6,686 bases of DNA, taken from Bacteroidales bacterium (GTDB lineage: Bacteria; Bacteroidota; Bacteroidia; Bacteroidales; ML635J-15). This document shows positions 1 to 6,475 of this stretch, piece after piece; the first letter of the stretch is position 1; each line of letters begins with the position of its first letter. Made by a program: the position numbers and the translations under genes. The stretch spans positions 1 to 6,686 of the forward strand of contig JALOAQ010000140.1 of the NCBI GenBank assembly GCA_023228725.1. Direction: 5' to 3'. Below the pieces are notes generated by a model. The model was not told where the DNA came from. It searched no databases and saw only the letters and a list, made by a program, of their open reading frames with translations.

Positions 1-209
1 AGCATAGCTTGGAATTTTGTTTTTTTGTAAATCTTCCCCCTTTTCGGGCTCGCGTCAGCAACCCCCTTTAATAAAAATTTTATTTTATTTTTCGTTCGCG
101 ATAAATATATTTTTCATTATTGTATATAATAATCCGAAACTGTCCTTATAATAAGTCGAAAGTTTATAAAGTTAAAAGTCGAAAGAGGATTATTAAAATA
201 TTTGTAAAT

Positions 210-266
210 CTGTTTTGTTATGATTTTTGCAACAAGTGGCAAAAATCCCGCCAAAACCCCCACTTT
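210..266. repeat. 57-bp direct repeat, copy 1, with internal hairpin
   Basis: This copy matches 436-492 at 56 of 57 positions; the only difference is T at 219 against C at 445. Inside it, 222-230 and 239-247 form a perfect 9-bp inverted repeat around an 8-base loop. A C-rich tail (cccgccaaaacccccac) follows the hairpin on the + strand. On the minus strand the hairpin is not followed by a T run, so it does not look like an intrinsic terminator for the operon. The near-identity between two non-coding copies suggests a dispersed intergenic repeat of REP or MITE type, but the family is not recognised. Confidence 0.85.
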
Positions 267-435
267 CTTGTAAAACCAACACCCCCATCTCAGATTATAC
301 GTAATTGCTTAAAAAAAGTTTCGTTTTTCGCCCACAAATTGGTTCGAGTTTTAAAAGTCGGAGTTTTTAATTTAATAAAATCAGCTGAGATTTATATTTT
401 TACGTTTTTTTTAAAATTAAAATTTAATTTTCCGC

Positions 436-492
436 CTGTTTTGTCATGATTTTTGCAACAAGTGGCAAAAATCCCGCCAAAACCCCCACTTT
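436..492. repeat. 57-bp direct repeat, copy 2, with internal hairpin
   Basis: This is the second copy of the repeat at 210-266, in the same orientation and offset by 226 bp. Its hairpin arms are 448-456 and 465-473. The sequences just outside the two copies do not match (169 bp lie between them), so this is not a simple tandem duplication of a 226-bp unit. The copy lies about 110 bp past the stop codon of the T9SS cargo gene. Confidence 0.85.
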
Positions 493-599
493 TCTTTACT
501 TAGCATTGAGTTTTGATTGTTTTTATTTTCTAATAAGTATTTATCATTAAACTTTAATTTTAATTTTTTATTTTCACCAAAGTTTTTATGAATAAAAAA

Positions 600-3500
600 T
601 TATCTTTTTATAGTAACACTTCCTTTTAGTACATTTTTTTTATTTGCATCCAATGTAATAACATACCAATATGTATCGCTTGGTAAACTTTGTCCGTTAT
701 AAACTCCATCCCAGCTAAAATTCGCATCACTTGACATATATAGTTTTTTGCCAAATCTGTCAAAGATTTCAACTATCGCATCGGGATAATGATATAAGCC
801 ATAAATTAACCAAGTGTCATTATAGCCATCACCATTTGGTGTAAAAAAGTTTGGAATATTTAATGATTCATCTAAATAAACTTCTTGGCTAATCATACAA
901 TAATTTTGGTCCATTATTGAAATAATATATAAACCTGAAGGCAAATTTGTGAAAGAATTTGAATTTTGCCAAGTATCGCCGTCATGAGAATATACATATG
1001 GTTGAACACCTCCACTTGCAAATACTTCAATAATTCCTCCTTCTGAGCTATAAGTGTCCCAAACAGGATTTTCAGCAAACTCAATATTAATTTCTGTATT
1101 TCCAAAACAACCTATATTGTCATAAACTGTTAAAGCATATTGTCCTGCTTGGGTTACAGAAAAAGTAGGAGAAGTTGAACCATTTTGCCATAAATACTTA
1201 TCATATTCTTTATCTGTTCTTAATGTATATTTATTGCCTTCGCAAAATACTGTATCGTAACCAATAAATGGCTGTACTAAATCATGTTCAATAATGTTTA
1301 TCGAATCTTTTGCTGTACAATTATTTGTATCGGTAACAGTTAAAAATAAAGTTTGTGTAGAATTTACTAAAATGCTATTTGTGTTTAAACCATTACTCCA
1401 TTGGTAATTTGTGTAAATACTATCAACTTCTATAAAATAAGATTCGCCATAACAAAATTCTATGTCATCGCCTAAATTTAAAATAGGCTGTGGAAAAATT
1501 TCAACTTTTATGCTATCTATAGCGTCGCAACCCGTGGAAGCACTAACTCTAACCCAGTATGTTCCACTGCTTGTTATTGTTAATGTATTTTCACTAGAAT
1601 TATCATTCCATAAATAAATTAAATCTTCATCTTGAGCATTAGGGTTTAAAATAACGGCTTGGTTTGTGCAAATAGAAAAATCATCTCCTAAATTTATTAT
1701 TGGCGATTCACCTAAACTTACATTTATATCTTCACTTGCAGTACAAGAATTTTCATCGCTTACTGTTAGAGTATAAATTCCTGCTTGGTTTAACCAAATA
1801 TTTTCAGAAACTCTTCCATCACTCCATTGGTATGAGACAAAACCGGCAGGTGCTGAAATTAAAACCGAATCTCCATCGCAAATTATTATTTCATTTTCTA
1901 AATTAAGTTCAATTTTTGGATAATAAATAAAACTTATTGTGTCGTAAAAATAGCATTGAGTATGAGAATCAAAAACTCTAAGCCAATGATGACCACTATT
2001 TCCTGATGTAAAATATTGATTTGTGCTAGCGTTAGACCAGAAATATGAAGTGTAAGTATCAAAACTTGTAATTGTTAATTCATCGCCAAAACATAAAGAA
2101 TCTGTTTCGGGCAATAAATCCGGATTAGGAATTTGTGTAAGGTTTGTACTCGCACTAGAACTACAACCACTTGCTAAATCTGTAACAGTTACAGAATATT
2201 CTCCTGCTTCGCTTACTTCAATTGTTTGAGTGGTTTCATTTGTGCTCCATAAATATTCAAAATTTCCGTTGCCTGCATTTAAAGTTTTGCTTTCAAAAGG
2301 ACATACAGAAATATTTTCGGGTAATGAGATTTCTGGTCCTTCCAAAGGATTTAATTCAACATTTGTTTTTATGTAACAATAATTTTTATCAACAACATGA
2401 ATATCATAATTTCCTATACTCAAGCCACAAACATTTTGCTCTAAAATTTCGTTATTGTAATAATATGTGAATGGTGGCACTCCATTAATAATTTGGACTT
2501 CAATACACATATCGTTAGGGTCGCAGTTATTACTGGAAATATTTATATTAGAAAATCCAAAATCTAAAGGATAATTAACTATAAATCCATCTTCTTCTCC
2601 ATTTGAATTAAGAGTTTCGGGATTAAAACTTATTGTATTCGAAAAATATCCTGCAGCACTTAGTTGGTTTAGTTTATTAATATAAATAGAATTAAGCGAA
2701 TTGGAATTTGCTACTCCTTTTATTTCTTTAATTTTAAAAATTCCATCATTATCAAGTTTAGAAATAAAACAATCAAAATCGGCATTAGCATTAATATTTC
2801 CATCGCCAAAATCTGCAAGCCCACTAAATTTTCCTGCTATAAATATATTTTGAGCTATATCAACTTTAATATCATTAGGAAATACATTAGCAAGTCCGCC
2901 AAAGCTTGTATTAAAAATTTCTACGCCTTCTGAATTTAATTTATGAATTTTTACCATATTGTTGGCTTGTTCAGACTTATATGAAATATAAGAATTTTCA
3001 AAAATATCAACATCAATATTTGCTTGGTTTGCAGTATTAGTAGCTTCTCCAAAAGCTTTAGCCCATTTGAAAGCTCCGGATTTATCATATTTTGCAACAA
3101 AAGTGTTTAAACTTCCATTTGCAGGCAAGTTAAAACTTCCAAAATTTATTGTACCTGAAAATTCTCCTGCAATAAAAACATTATTATTTTTGTCGCAAGC
3201 AATACTAGTGGCAAAATCATTTTGAATAGAACCATGATTTACCCGCCATAAAAAGTTTCCATTTTTATCATATTTTGCTAAAAAGAAATCTATTCCTCCT
3301 TTAGCCAATAAAGTCGAATTCCCAATAGCTATATGTCCGTCATAAGCTCCAGAAATTAAAATATTATCTTGATTATCTACACAAATTGCATTTCCAGAAT
3401 TATCATAAAAGCCTGATAAAAATTTTCCCCACAAATAATCTCCTTCCGCTGAGTATTGAATTATAAAAACATCGCTTTCTCCACCAGAAGTAATTAGATT

Positions 3501-3899
3501 TCCATTAAAATTTGCCGTAGCTCTAAAATTACCAATAATGTTTATTCTTCCTTCACTGTCGATGCTAACTGAATTTGCTAAATCATTTTCTTCTCCGCCT
3601 CCTGATTTTAGCCAAAGTAGATTAGCATAATTATCAAATTTAGCTACAAAAAAATCACTTCCTCCATTTGAAACTACAGTTTGTGATTGAATACTTAAAC
3701 TTTCGTGAAAAAATCCCACAATTACAATATTTCCTTGATTATCGCTAACAATATCCAAAACTTGGTCAGAAGAAGTACTGCCTATATTTTTAGCCCAAAT
3801 GGGAGTGAAGCTATTTAAACAGTCAATACTATCAACTTGAGCTTTAATATTGTGTAAGCTAAAAACTAATAGGAATAATATATAAATTTTTAATTTCAT
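600..3899 (-). CDS. Type IX secretion cargo protein with propeller-type repeats, Ig-like repeats and type-B sorting domain
   Basis: A 1099-residue secreted or cell-surface protein of unknown ligand. Residues 1-20 form a Sec signal peptide ending IKA, with no lipobox cysteine. Residues 35-445 carry seven repeats that begin with W or an equivalent (35, 96, 157, 218, 279, 329, 389) and share a D..GN...G.F core, as in SBBP-type beta-propeller repeats. Residues 468-518 and 953-1009 resemble SprB repeats. Six Ig-like repeats lie between them, with tryptophans at 551, 621, 692, 764, 834 and 904 and a cysteine pair in each. Residues 1015-1099 match the gliding-motility-associated (CHU_C, type B) sorting domain: FFTPNGDGYNDTW, IFDRFG, WDG, a C-terminal GSVTIKR. 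The ATG lies 3 bases after the stop of the PorP/SprF gene, its likely partner in export. An adhesin or surface-filament role is inferred from the domains; no catalytic domain is visible. Confidence 0.93.
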   Translation of the reverse strand: MKLKIYILFLLVFSLHNIKAQVDSIDCLNSFTPIWAKNIGSTSSDQVLDIVSDNQGNIVIVGFFHESLSIQSQTVVSNGGSDFFVAKFDNYANLLWLKSGGGEENDLANSVSIDSEGRINIIGNFRATANFNGNLITSGGESDVFIIQYSAEGDYLWGKFLSGFYDNSGNAICVDNQDNILISGAYDGHIAIGNSTLLAKGGIDFFLAKYDKNGNFLWRVNHGSIQNDFATSIACDKNNNVFIAGEFSGTINFGSFNLPANGSLNTFVAKYDKSGAFKWAKAFGEATNTANQANIDVDIFENSYISYKSEQANNMVKIHKLNSEGVEIFNTSFGGLANVFPNDIKVDIAQNIFIAGKFSGLADFGDGNINANADFDCFISKLDNDGIFKIKEIKGVANSNSLNSIYINKLNQLSAAGYFSNTISFNPETLNSNGEEDGFIVNYPLDFGFSNINISSNNCDPNDMCIEVQIINGVPPFTYYYNNEILEQNVCGLSIGNYDIHVVDKNYCYIKTNVELNPLEGPEISLPENISVCPFESKTLNAGNGNFEYLWSTNETTQTIEVSEAGEYSVTVTDLASGCSSSASTNLTQIPNPDLLPETDSLCFGDELTITSFDTYTSYFWSNASTNQYFTSGNSGHHWLRVFDSHTQCYFYDTISFIYYPKIELNLENEIIICDGDSVLISAPAGFVSYQWSDGRVSENIWLNQAGIYTLTVSDENSCTASEDINVSLGESPIINLGDDFSICTNQAVILNPNAQDEDLIYLWNDNSSENTLTITSSGTYWVRVSASTGCDAIDSIKVEIFPQPILNLGDDIEFCYGESYFIEVDSIYTNYQWSNGLNTNSILVNSTQTLFLTVTDTNNCTAKDSINIIEHDLVQPFIGYDTVFCEGNKYTLRTDKEYDKYLWQNGSTSPTFSVTQAGQYALTVYDNIGCFGNTEINIEFAENPVWDTYSSEGGIIEVFASGGVQPYVYSHDGDTWQNSNSFTNLPSGLYIISIMDQNYCMISQEVYLDESLNIPNFFTPNGDGYNDTWLIYGLYHYPDAIVEIFDRFGKKLYMSSDANFSWDGVYNGQSLPSDTYWYVITLDANKKNVLKGSVTIKR
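603..857 (-). other. T9SS type-B C-terminal sorting domain (CHU_C family)
   Basis: This segment encodes residues 1015-1099 of the cargo protein. It shows the ordered hallmarks of the family: N-F-x-TPNGDGxND-W at the start, then VEIFDRFGKKLY, FSWDGVYNG, LPSDTYWYVI and a final G-S-V-T-I-K-R. In known type-B T9SS substrates this domain directs outer-membrane translocation and generally works with a SprF-like partner, which here is encoded immediately upstream. Confidence 0.93.
1065..2330 (-). repeat. Six tandem Ig-like protein repeats (about 70 residues each) in the cargo gene
   Basis: This segment encodes residues 524-945. Each unit contains [YF]-x-W-[SNQ], then G-x-Y or an equivalent, then a V-x-D-like strand. 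The anchor tryptophans are spaced 70, 71, 72, 70 and 70 residues apart. Each unit also has two cysteines 45 to 47 residues apart: 533/579, 603/649, 674/719, 744/791, 816/861 and 886/931. Such pairs probably form disulfides outside the cytoplasm. The repeats have diverged in sequence, so they are unlikely to recombine readily at the DNA level. Confidence 0.85.
2565..3797 (-). repeat. Seven beta-propeller-type protein repeats (about 61 residues each) in the cargo gene
   Basis: This segment encodes residues 35-445. The first four units recur at exactly 61 residues and share W-x-K..G...D....I..D..GN....G.F, followed by DFF-[VL]-AKYD-x-x-G-x-x. The fifth unit is degenerate and short (50 residues) and the sixth and seventh have lost the leading tryptophan. 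Seven units would fit a closed seven-bladed propeller, but that fold is inferred from repeat number and the resemblance to SBBP-type repeats. Confidence 0.75.
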
Positions 3900-3902
3900 T
3901 TT

Positions 3903-4916
3903 TTAAAATTCGTCATAAAATATAGCATTATTAAATTTGCCCCAGCTAATATATTTATCTTGGAATAATTTAATTCCTAAACCAATTTGATGAGTTCCGG
4001 TATGATAAGTTTGTAATGATGTTAAGCCTAAATCGTATTGATAAAAGATAGAAAACACATCAATTGTGATGCCAAAACTAGGAGCTAAAGATAGGGGCGA
4101 TGCATTTCCTTTATCCAAAGTATTTCTATAAGAAAGTCCAAACCAAATGTCATTATCATTTCTTACAAATTTAGATTTTCTTGACGACAGACCACCATAA
4201 TACACTTTCATATTAATATCTAATTGGCTGAGACCATGAAAATTAGATTTGAACAAGCATGAAGGACGTAATTGCACTTTTTTATGTACTTGTAAAATTG
4301 AACCTGCATGAATATTTGTAATAACATGGCTTATTGGTTCTAAACTAATATTGTACATTCTGTCTGTCCAGGGAATTAGGTTTTCGAAAGAAGCACCTAA
4401 AAAATTGTGGTTATATGAAAATAAAACTCCAGCGTTTGCATTAGGATTAAAACTTGTTTCTTTAGCATAATTAACTATTGGGTCGTAAATATTTTTAGTA
4501 AATTTTGTTTCATCTAAAACGTGTACTAAGCCTTTAAAAGCCATTCCAAACGACATTATAAATTTGTGATTTCTTTTATTATATAAAAATACTTGGTAAG
4601 AAAAATTAAATTGAGCTCCAAATTTTTGGTTTGGTCCGTTCAAATCTGAAAATACATATCCACCAATTCCACCTTCTCTGCCTTTAAGACGGTGTTTAAA
4701 TAAAAAGAAAGATGTTTTTGGAGCATTATCAATGCCTATCCATTGTTGCCTATGAATTGTTTTAAATATTGTAGATTGAGTAATTCCCGTAAAAGAAGGA
4801 TTAACTAACATAAAATCAAACATATATTGCTCATGCACAGGTAGTTCTTGAGATTTTAATTCTTTACTAAGAACTGCAGATATGAATATTAACAATATAT
4901 ATTTAATCTTAGACAA
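3903..4916 (-). CDS. PorP/SprF-family type IX secretion outer-membrane protein
   Basis: A 337-residue predicted outer-membrane beta-barrel protein. The mature N-terminus (E-x-x-YMFDFMLVNPSFTG, residues 29-44) is the hallmark opening of the PorP/SprF family, followed by the conserved RQQWIGIDNAPKT region (56-68), GGIGGYVFSDLNGP (82-95) and a late Y-H-TGTHQIGLG strand (304-314). The protein ends in phenylalanine, as many barrel proteins do. The start is a TTG at 4914-4916: the frame upstream has a TAA at 4929-4931 with no ATG between, and starting at the first internal Met (residue 32) would remove the signal peptide MSKIKYILLIFISAV. The gene begins 5 bases after yggS stops and ends 3 bases before the T9SS cargo gene. 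SprF itself is required for SprB export in Flavobacterium johnsoniae; by analogy this protein should serve the adjacent cargo. Confidence 0.92.
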   Translation of the reverse strand: MSKIKYILLIFISAVLSKELKSQELPVHEQYMFDFMLVNPSFTGITQSTIFKTIHRQQWIGIDNAPKTSFFLFKHRLKGREGGIGGYVFSDLNGPNQKFGAQFNFSYQVFLYNKRNHKFIMSFGMAFKGLVHVLDETKFTKNIYDPIVNYAKETSFNPNANAGVLFSYNHNFLGASFENLIPWTDRMYNISLEPISHVITNIHAGSILQVHKKVQLRPSCLFKSNFHGLSQLDINMKVYYGGLSSRKSKFVRNDNDIWFGLSYRNTLDKGNASPLSLAPSFGITIDVFSIFYQYDLGLTSLQTYHTGTHQIGLGIKLFQDKYISWGKFNNAIFYDEF

Positions 4917-4921
4917 TTTTT

Positions 4922-5605
4922 CTATGTTTTATTATATGTTCTATTTCCAAAAATAATACTTCCTATTCTTAAAATTGTTGCACCTTCTTCAACTGCTATT
5001 TTCCAATCTCCACTCATTCCCATACTTATTTCACAAAAATAGTTAAAATTTTTAAAATATTTAAGTTTAATTTCTAAAAATATTTTTTTTAATTTTTTAA
5101 ACTCTATTCTAATTTTTTCTAAATCATCGGTAAAGCTTGCCATTCCCATTACACCGCAAATTTTAATATTTTCAAAATTTTTAAATTCATTGGATTCTAA
5201 AATATCTATAGCTTCATCAAAATTTAAACCAAACTTTGTGTCTTCTTCAGCAATATGAAACTGTAAGAGACATTTTATAATTTTATTATGTTTTTTTGCT
5301 TGTTTATTAATTTCGGACAAAAGTTTTAGACTGTCAACACTATGAATTAGTTCAACAAAATCTGCAATATATTTAACTTTATTTCTTTGTAAATGTCCAA
5401 TTAAATGCCATTTAATATCAAGATTTTTTAATTTCTCGTGTTTTTCAAGCATTTCCTGAACTTTATTTTCTCCAAAATCTCTTTGTCCAAGCTCAAAAGT
5501 TTCTTTTATGGTTTCAATTGTATGAGTTTTTGAAACGGCAACAAGTTTTACTTTATCCGGTATTTGTTTTAATAAATTATCTATGTTTTTTTTAATTTCA
5601 CTCAT
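4922..5605 (-). CDS. yggS: YggS/PLPBP-family pyridoxal 5'-phosphate-binding protein
   Basis: A 227-residue cytoplasmic protein, about the usual length for the family (E. coli YggS is 234). It has the fold-type III PLP-binding pattern: AVSKTH with the PLP-linking lysine at K26, the family signature WHLIGHLQRNK (66-76), a KFGL segment (124-127), GVMGM (151-155) and the phosphate-binding stretches SMGMSGD (194-200) and LRIGS (212-216). All expected key residues are present. The family has no established enzymatic reaction; its members buffer or deliver PLP and affect vitamin B6 and amino-acid homeostasis. The ATG is 5 bases after the stop of the preceding membrane-protein gene, with an A/T-rich leader and no Shine-Dalgarno motif. 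It sits inside an apparent operon with a T9SS gene pair, probably as a housekeeping passenger. Confidence 0.95.
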   Translation of the reverse strand: MSEIKKNIDNLLKQIPDKVKLVAVSKTHTIETIKETFELGQRDFGENKVQEMLEKHEKLKNLDIKWHLIGHLQRNKVKYIADFVELIHSVDSLKLLSEINKQAKKHNKIIKCLLQFHIAEEDTKFGLNFDEAIDILESNEFKNFENIKICGVMGMASFTDDLEKIRIEFKKLKKIFLEIKLKYFKNFNYFCEISMGMSGDWKIAVEEGATILRIGSIIFGNRTYNKT

Positions 5606-5610
5606 AAAAA

Positions 5611-6309
5611 TTATTTTTTATTTCCTTGAATAGCTGCAATTGACAGTAATATTCCTAAAACTATTCCTAAAAAAGCTGCAAATAAAACTTGGAAATTTTG
5701 TGGTAATATAAACGTAATTGTATGGGCAGGTATCCAGAATAGAGGAATAGTTTTTTTAAATACAAAGCCCCATTGAACTTCCCAATTCAAATTAGAAATA
5801 ATCTTTTTTAAGGGAATTGGCTTTAATAAAGCAGAAACTTTTCCGGCATTATTCATAATATGCGTGTCGGTAATTTTGTGCAAAGTCATAAAAACAGGAG
5901 CAAAGCTTGTATTCATCATAAGGCTGATAAAGAAAGCTCCAATAAGTTTTAAAATTGTGAAATTGCCGGACATTGCAGCGGAAATTCCATTAAAGACAGA
6001 GAATTTATCCAAAAAAGCCGGTATTCCAAGTCGAAAAACTCCCATAGCAACTGCTATCCACATGCCAAGAAAACCCCATACAATAGCTCTTGGAATTAAT
6101 CCAAAACCTTTTTGATTATAAACACCATTTTTAATTCTTAAACCTATCGACTCACCCAAAGTTGCCAAAATTGCAAATTTTAGAAAAGCCATTATCAAAC
6201 TATAATTATTATTAAAATCATTATAAAATTTGTAAACTCCATCAAACACAAAAAAAGGTAAGAAGAAAATTACTACTGCTAAAATAAAAACTAAATCTTG
6301 TTTTTTCAT
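5611..6309 (-). CDS. Polytopic membrane protein, possibly Mpv17/PMP22-like
   Basis: A 232-residue hydrophobic protein of uncertain function. Likely membrane segments lie near residues 6-24, 38-56, 73-92, 117-138, 187-201 and 206-226. The N-terminus begins MKKQD and the C-terminus ends QGNKK; both are polar and charged. The C-terminal third has an order of features reminiscent of the Mpv17/PMP22 family: NWEVQWGFVFKKTIPLFWIP, an HTITFILP segment, then a last helix with FAAFLGIVLG and LLS. A glycine-rich GFGLIPRAIVWGF stretch lies at 68-80. This family link is a pattern impression, not a firm assignment; the safe name is conserved membrane protein. The ATG lies 4 bases after the stop of the 53-residue gene and is preceded by an A-rich tract. 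Eukaryotic Mpv17 proteins are reported as channel-like, but no activity can be claimed here. Confidence 0.85.
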   Translation of the reverse strand: MKKQDLVFILAVVIFFLPFFVFDGVYKFYNDFNNNYSLIMAFLKFAILATLGESIGLRIKNGVYNQKGFGLIPRAIVWGFLGMWIAVAMGVFRLGIPAFLDKFSVFNGISAAMSGNFTILKLIGAFFISLMMNTSFAPVFMTLHKITDTHIMNNAGKVSALLKPIPLKKIISNLNWEVQWGFVFKKTIPLFWIPAHTITFILPQNFQVLFAAFLGIVLGILLSIAAIQGNKK

Positions 6310-6313
6310 AATT

Positions 6314-6475
6314 TTATTTTTTTGTTTCTACAGGTGGTTTGCCCATATATAAATCGAAAACTTGTTTTGCTTTAAAACTTATTCTGTTCCAACCAAGCAC
6401 TACCATTATTATAGAAATTATAAGCATAAAAATTAATACTAGCTCATATTTTGTAAAATCTTTAAATTTTTTCAT
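6314..6475 (-). CDS. Small single-pass membrane protein (53 aa), unknown function
   Basis: A 53-residue frame lies between the synthetase gene and the polytopic membrane-protein gene. Its translation begins MKKFKDFTKYELVLIF and ends GKPPVETKK. A hydrophobic helix spans about residues 12-29 (LVLIFMLIISIIMVVLGW), flanked by lysines before and NRISFKAK after, so topology is not clear from charge alone. The ATG at 6473-6475 directly abuts the TAA of the upstream gene (6476-6478), and its own TAA (6314-6316) is 4 bases before the next ATG. It exactly fills what would otherwise be a 166-base hole in a tightly packed operon, which is the best evidence that it is real. No family is recognised; it could accompany the neighbouring membrane protein. 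Confidence 0.8.
   Translation of the reverse strand: MKKFKDFTKYELVLIFMLIISIIMVVLGWNRISFKAKQVFDLYMGKPPVETKK

Larger units (their letters stand above)
1..599. other. Non-coding region with interspersed repeat, downstream of the operon
   Basis: No gene here is convincing on either strand. The region is very A+T-rich but contains isolated C-rich patches: C5 runs at 36-40, 62-66, 257-261, 282-286 and 483-487, all on the + strand. It also holds a 57-bp direct repeat, listed separately. The first 120 bases include a C/G-richer island (about 36-71) followed by an AT-rich stretch. Between the stop of the T9SS cargo gene (600) and the nearer repeat copy (492) there is only AT-rich sequence, with no GC stem followed by a T run on the minus strand, so no intrinsic terminator can be assigned. 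A 109-codon plus-strand frame through this region is probably chance. Confidence 0.7.

Noticed and set aside
63..110. AT-rich inverted repeat (AATAAAA/TTTTATT) and TCGTTCGCGA motif as an operator or promoter
   Set aside because: The palindrome is low-complexity and expected by chance here, and no gene starts nearby on either strand to be controlled.
222..247. Hairpin in the repeat as a rho-independent terminator for the operon
   Set aside because: On the minus strand the stem is AT-rich and followed by mixed sequence rather than a T run, and this copy lies more than 350 bases past the last stop codon.
120..449. 109-codon plus-strand frame in the left intergenic region
   Set aside because: It starts at TTG, runs through the first copy of the non-coding repeat and ends inside the second, is rich in K, F, I and N as expected from AT-rich DNA, and shows no recognisable domain. 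A chance frame is more likely.
5083..5090. T8 run (A8 on the coding strand) in yggS, with another at 5586-5593 near its start, as possible phase-variation sites
   Set aside because: Runs of 7-8 are common in DNA this AT-rich, the frame is intact, and a PLP-homeostasis gene is not a typical phase-variable target.
5864..6115. Plus-strand frame inside the polytopic membrane-protein gene
   Set aside because: It lies wholly antisense to a well-supported gene and has no family features; it is a shadow frame.
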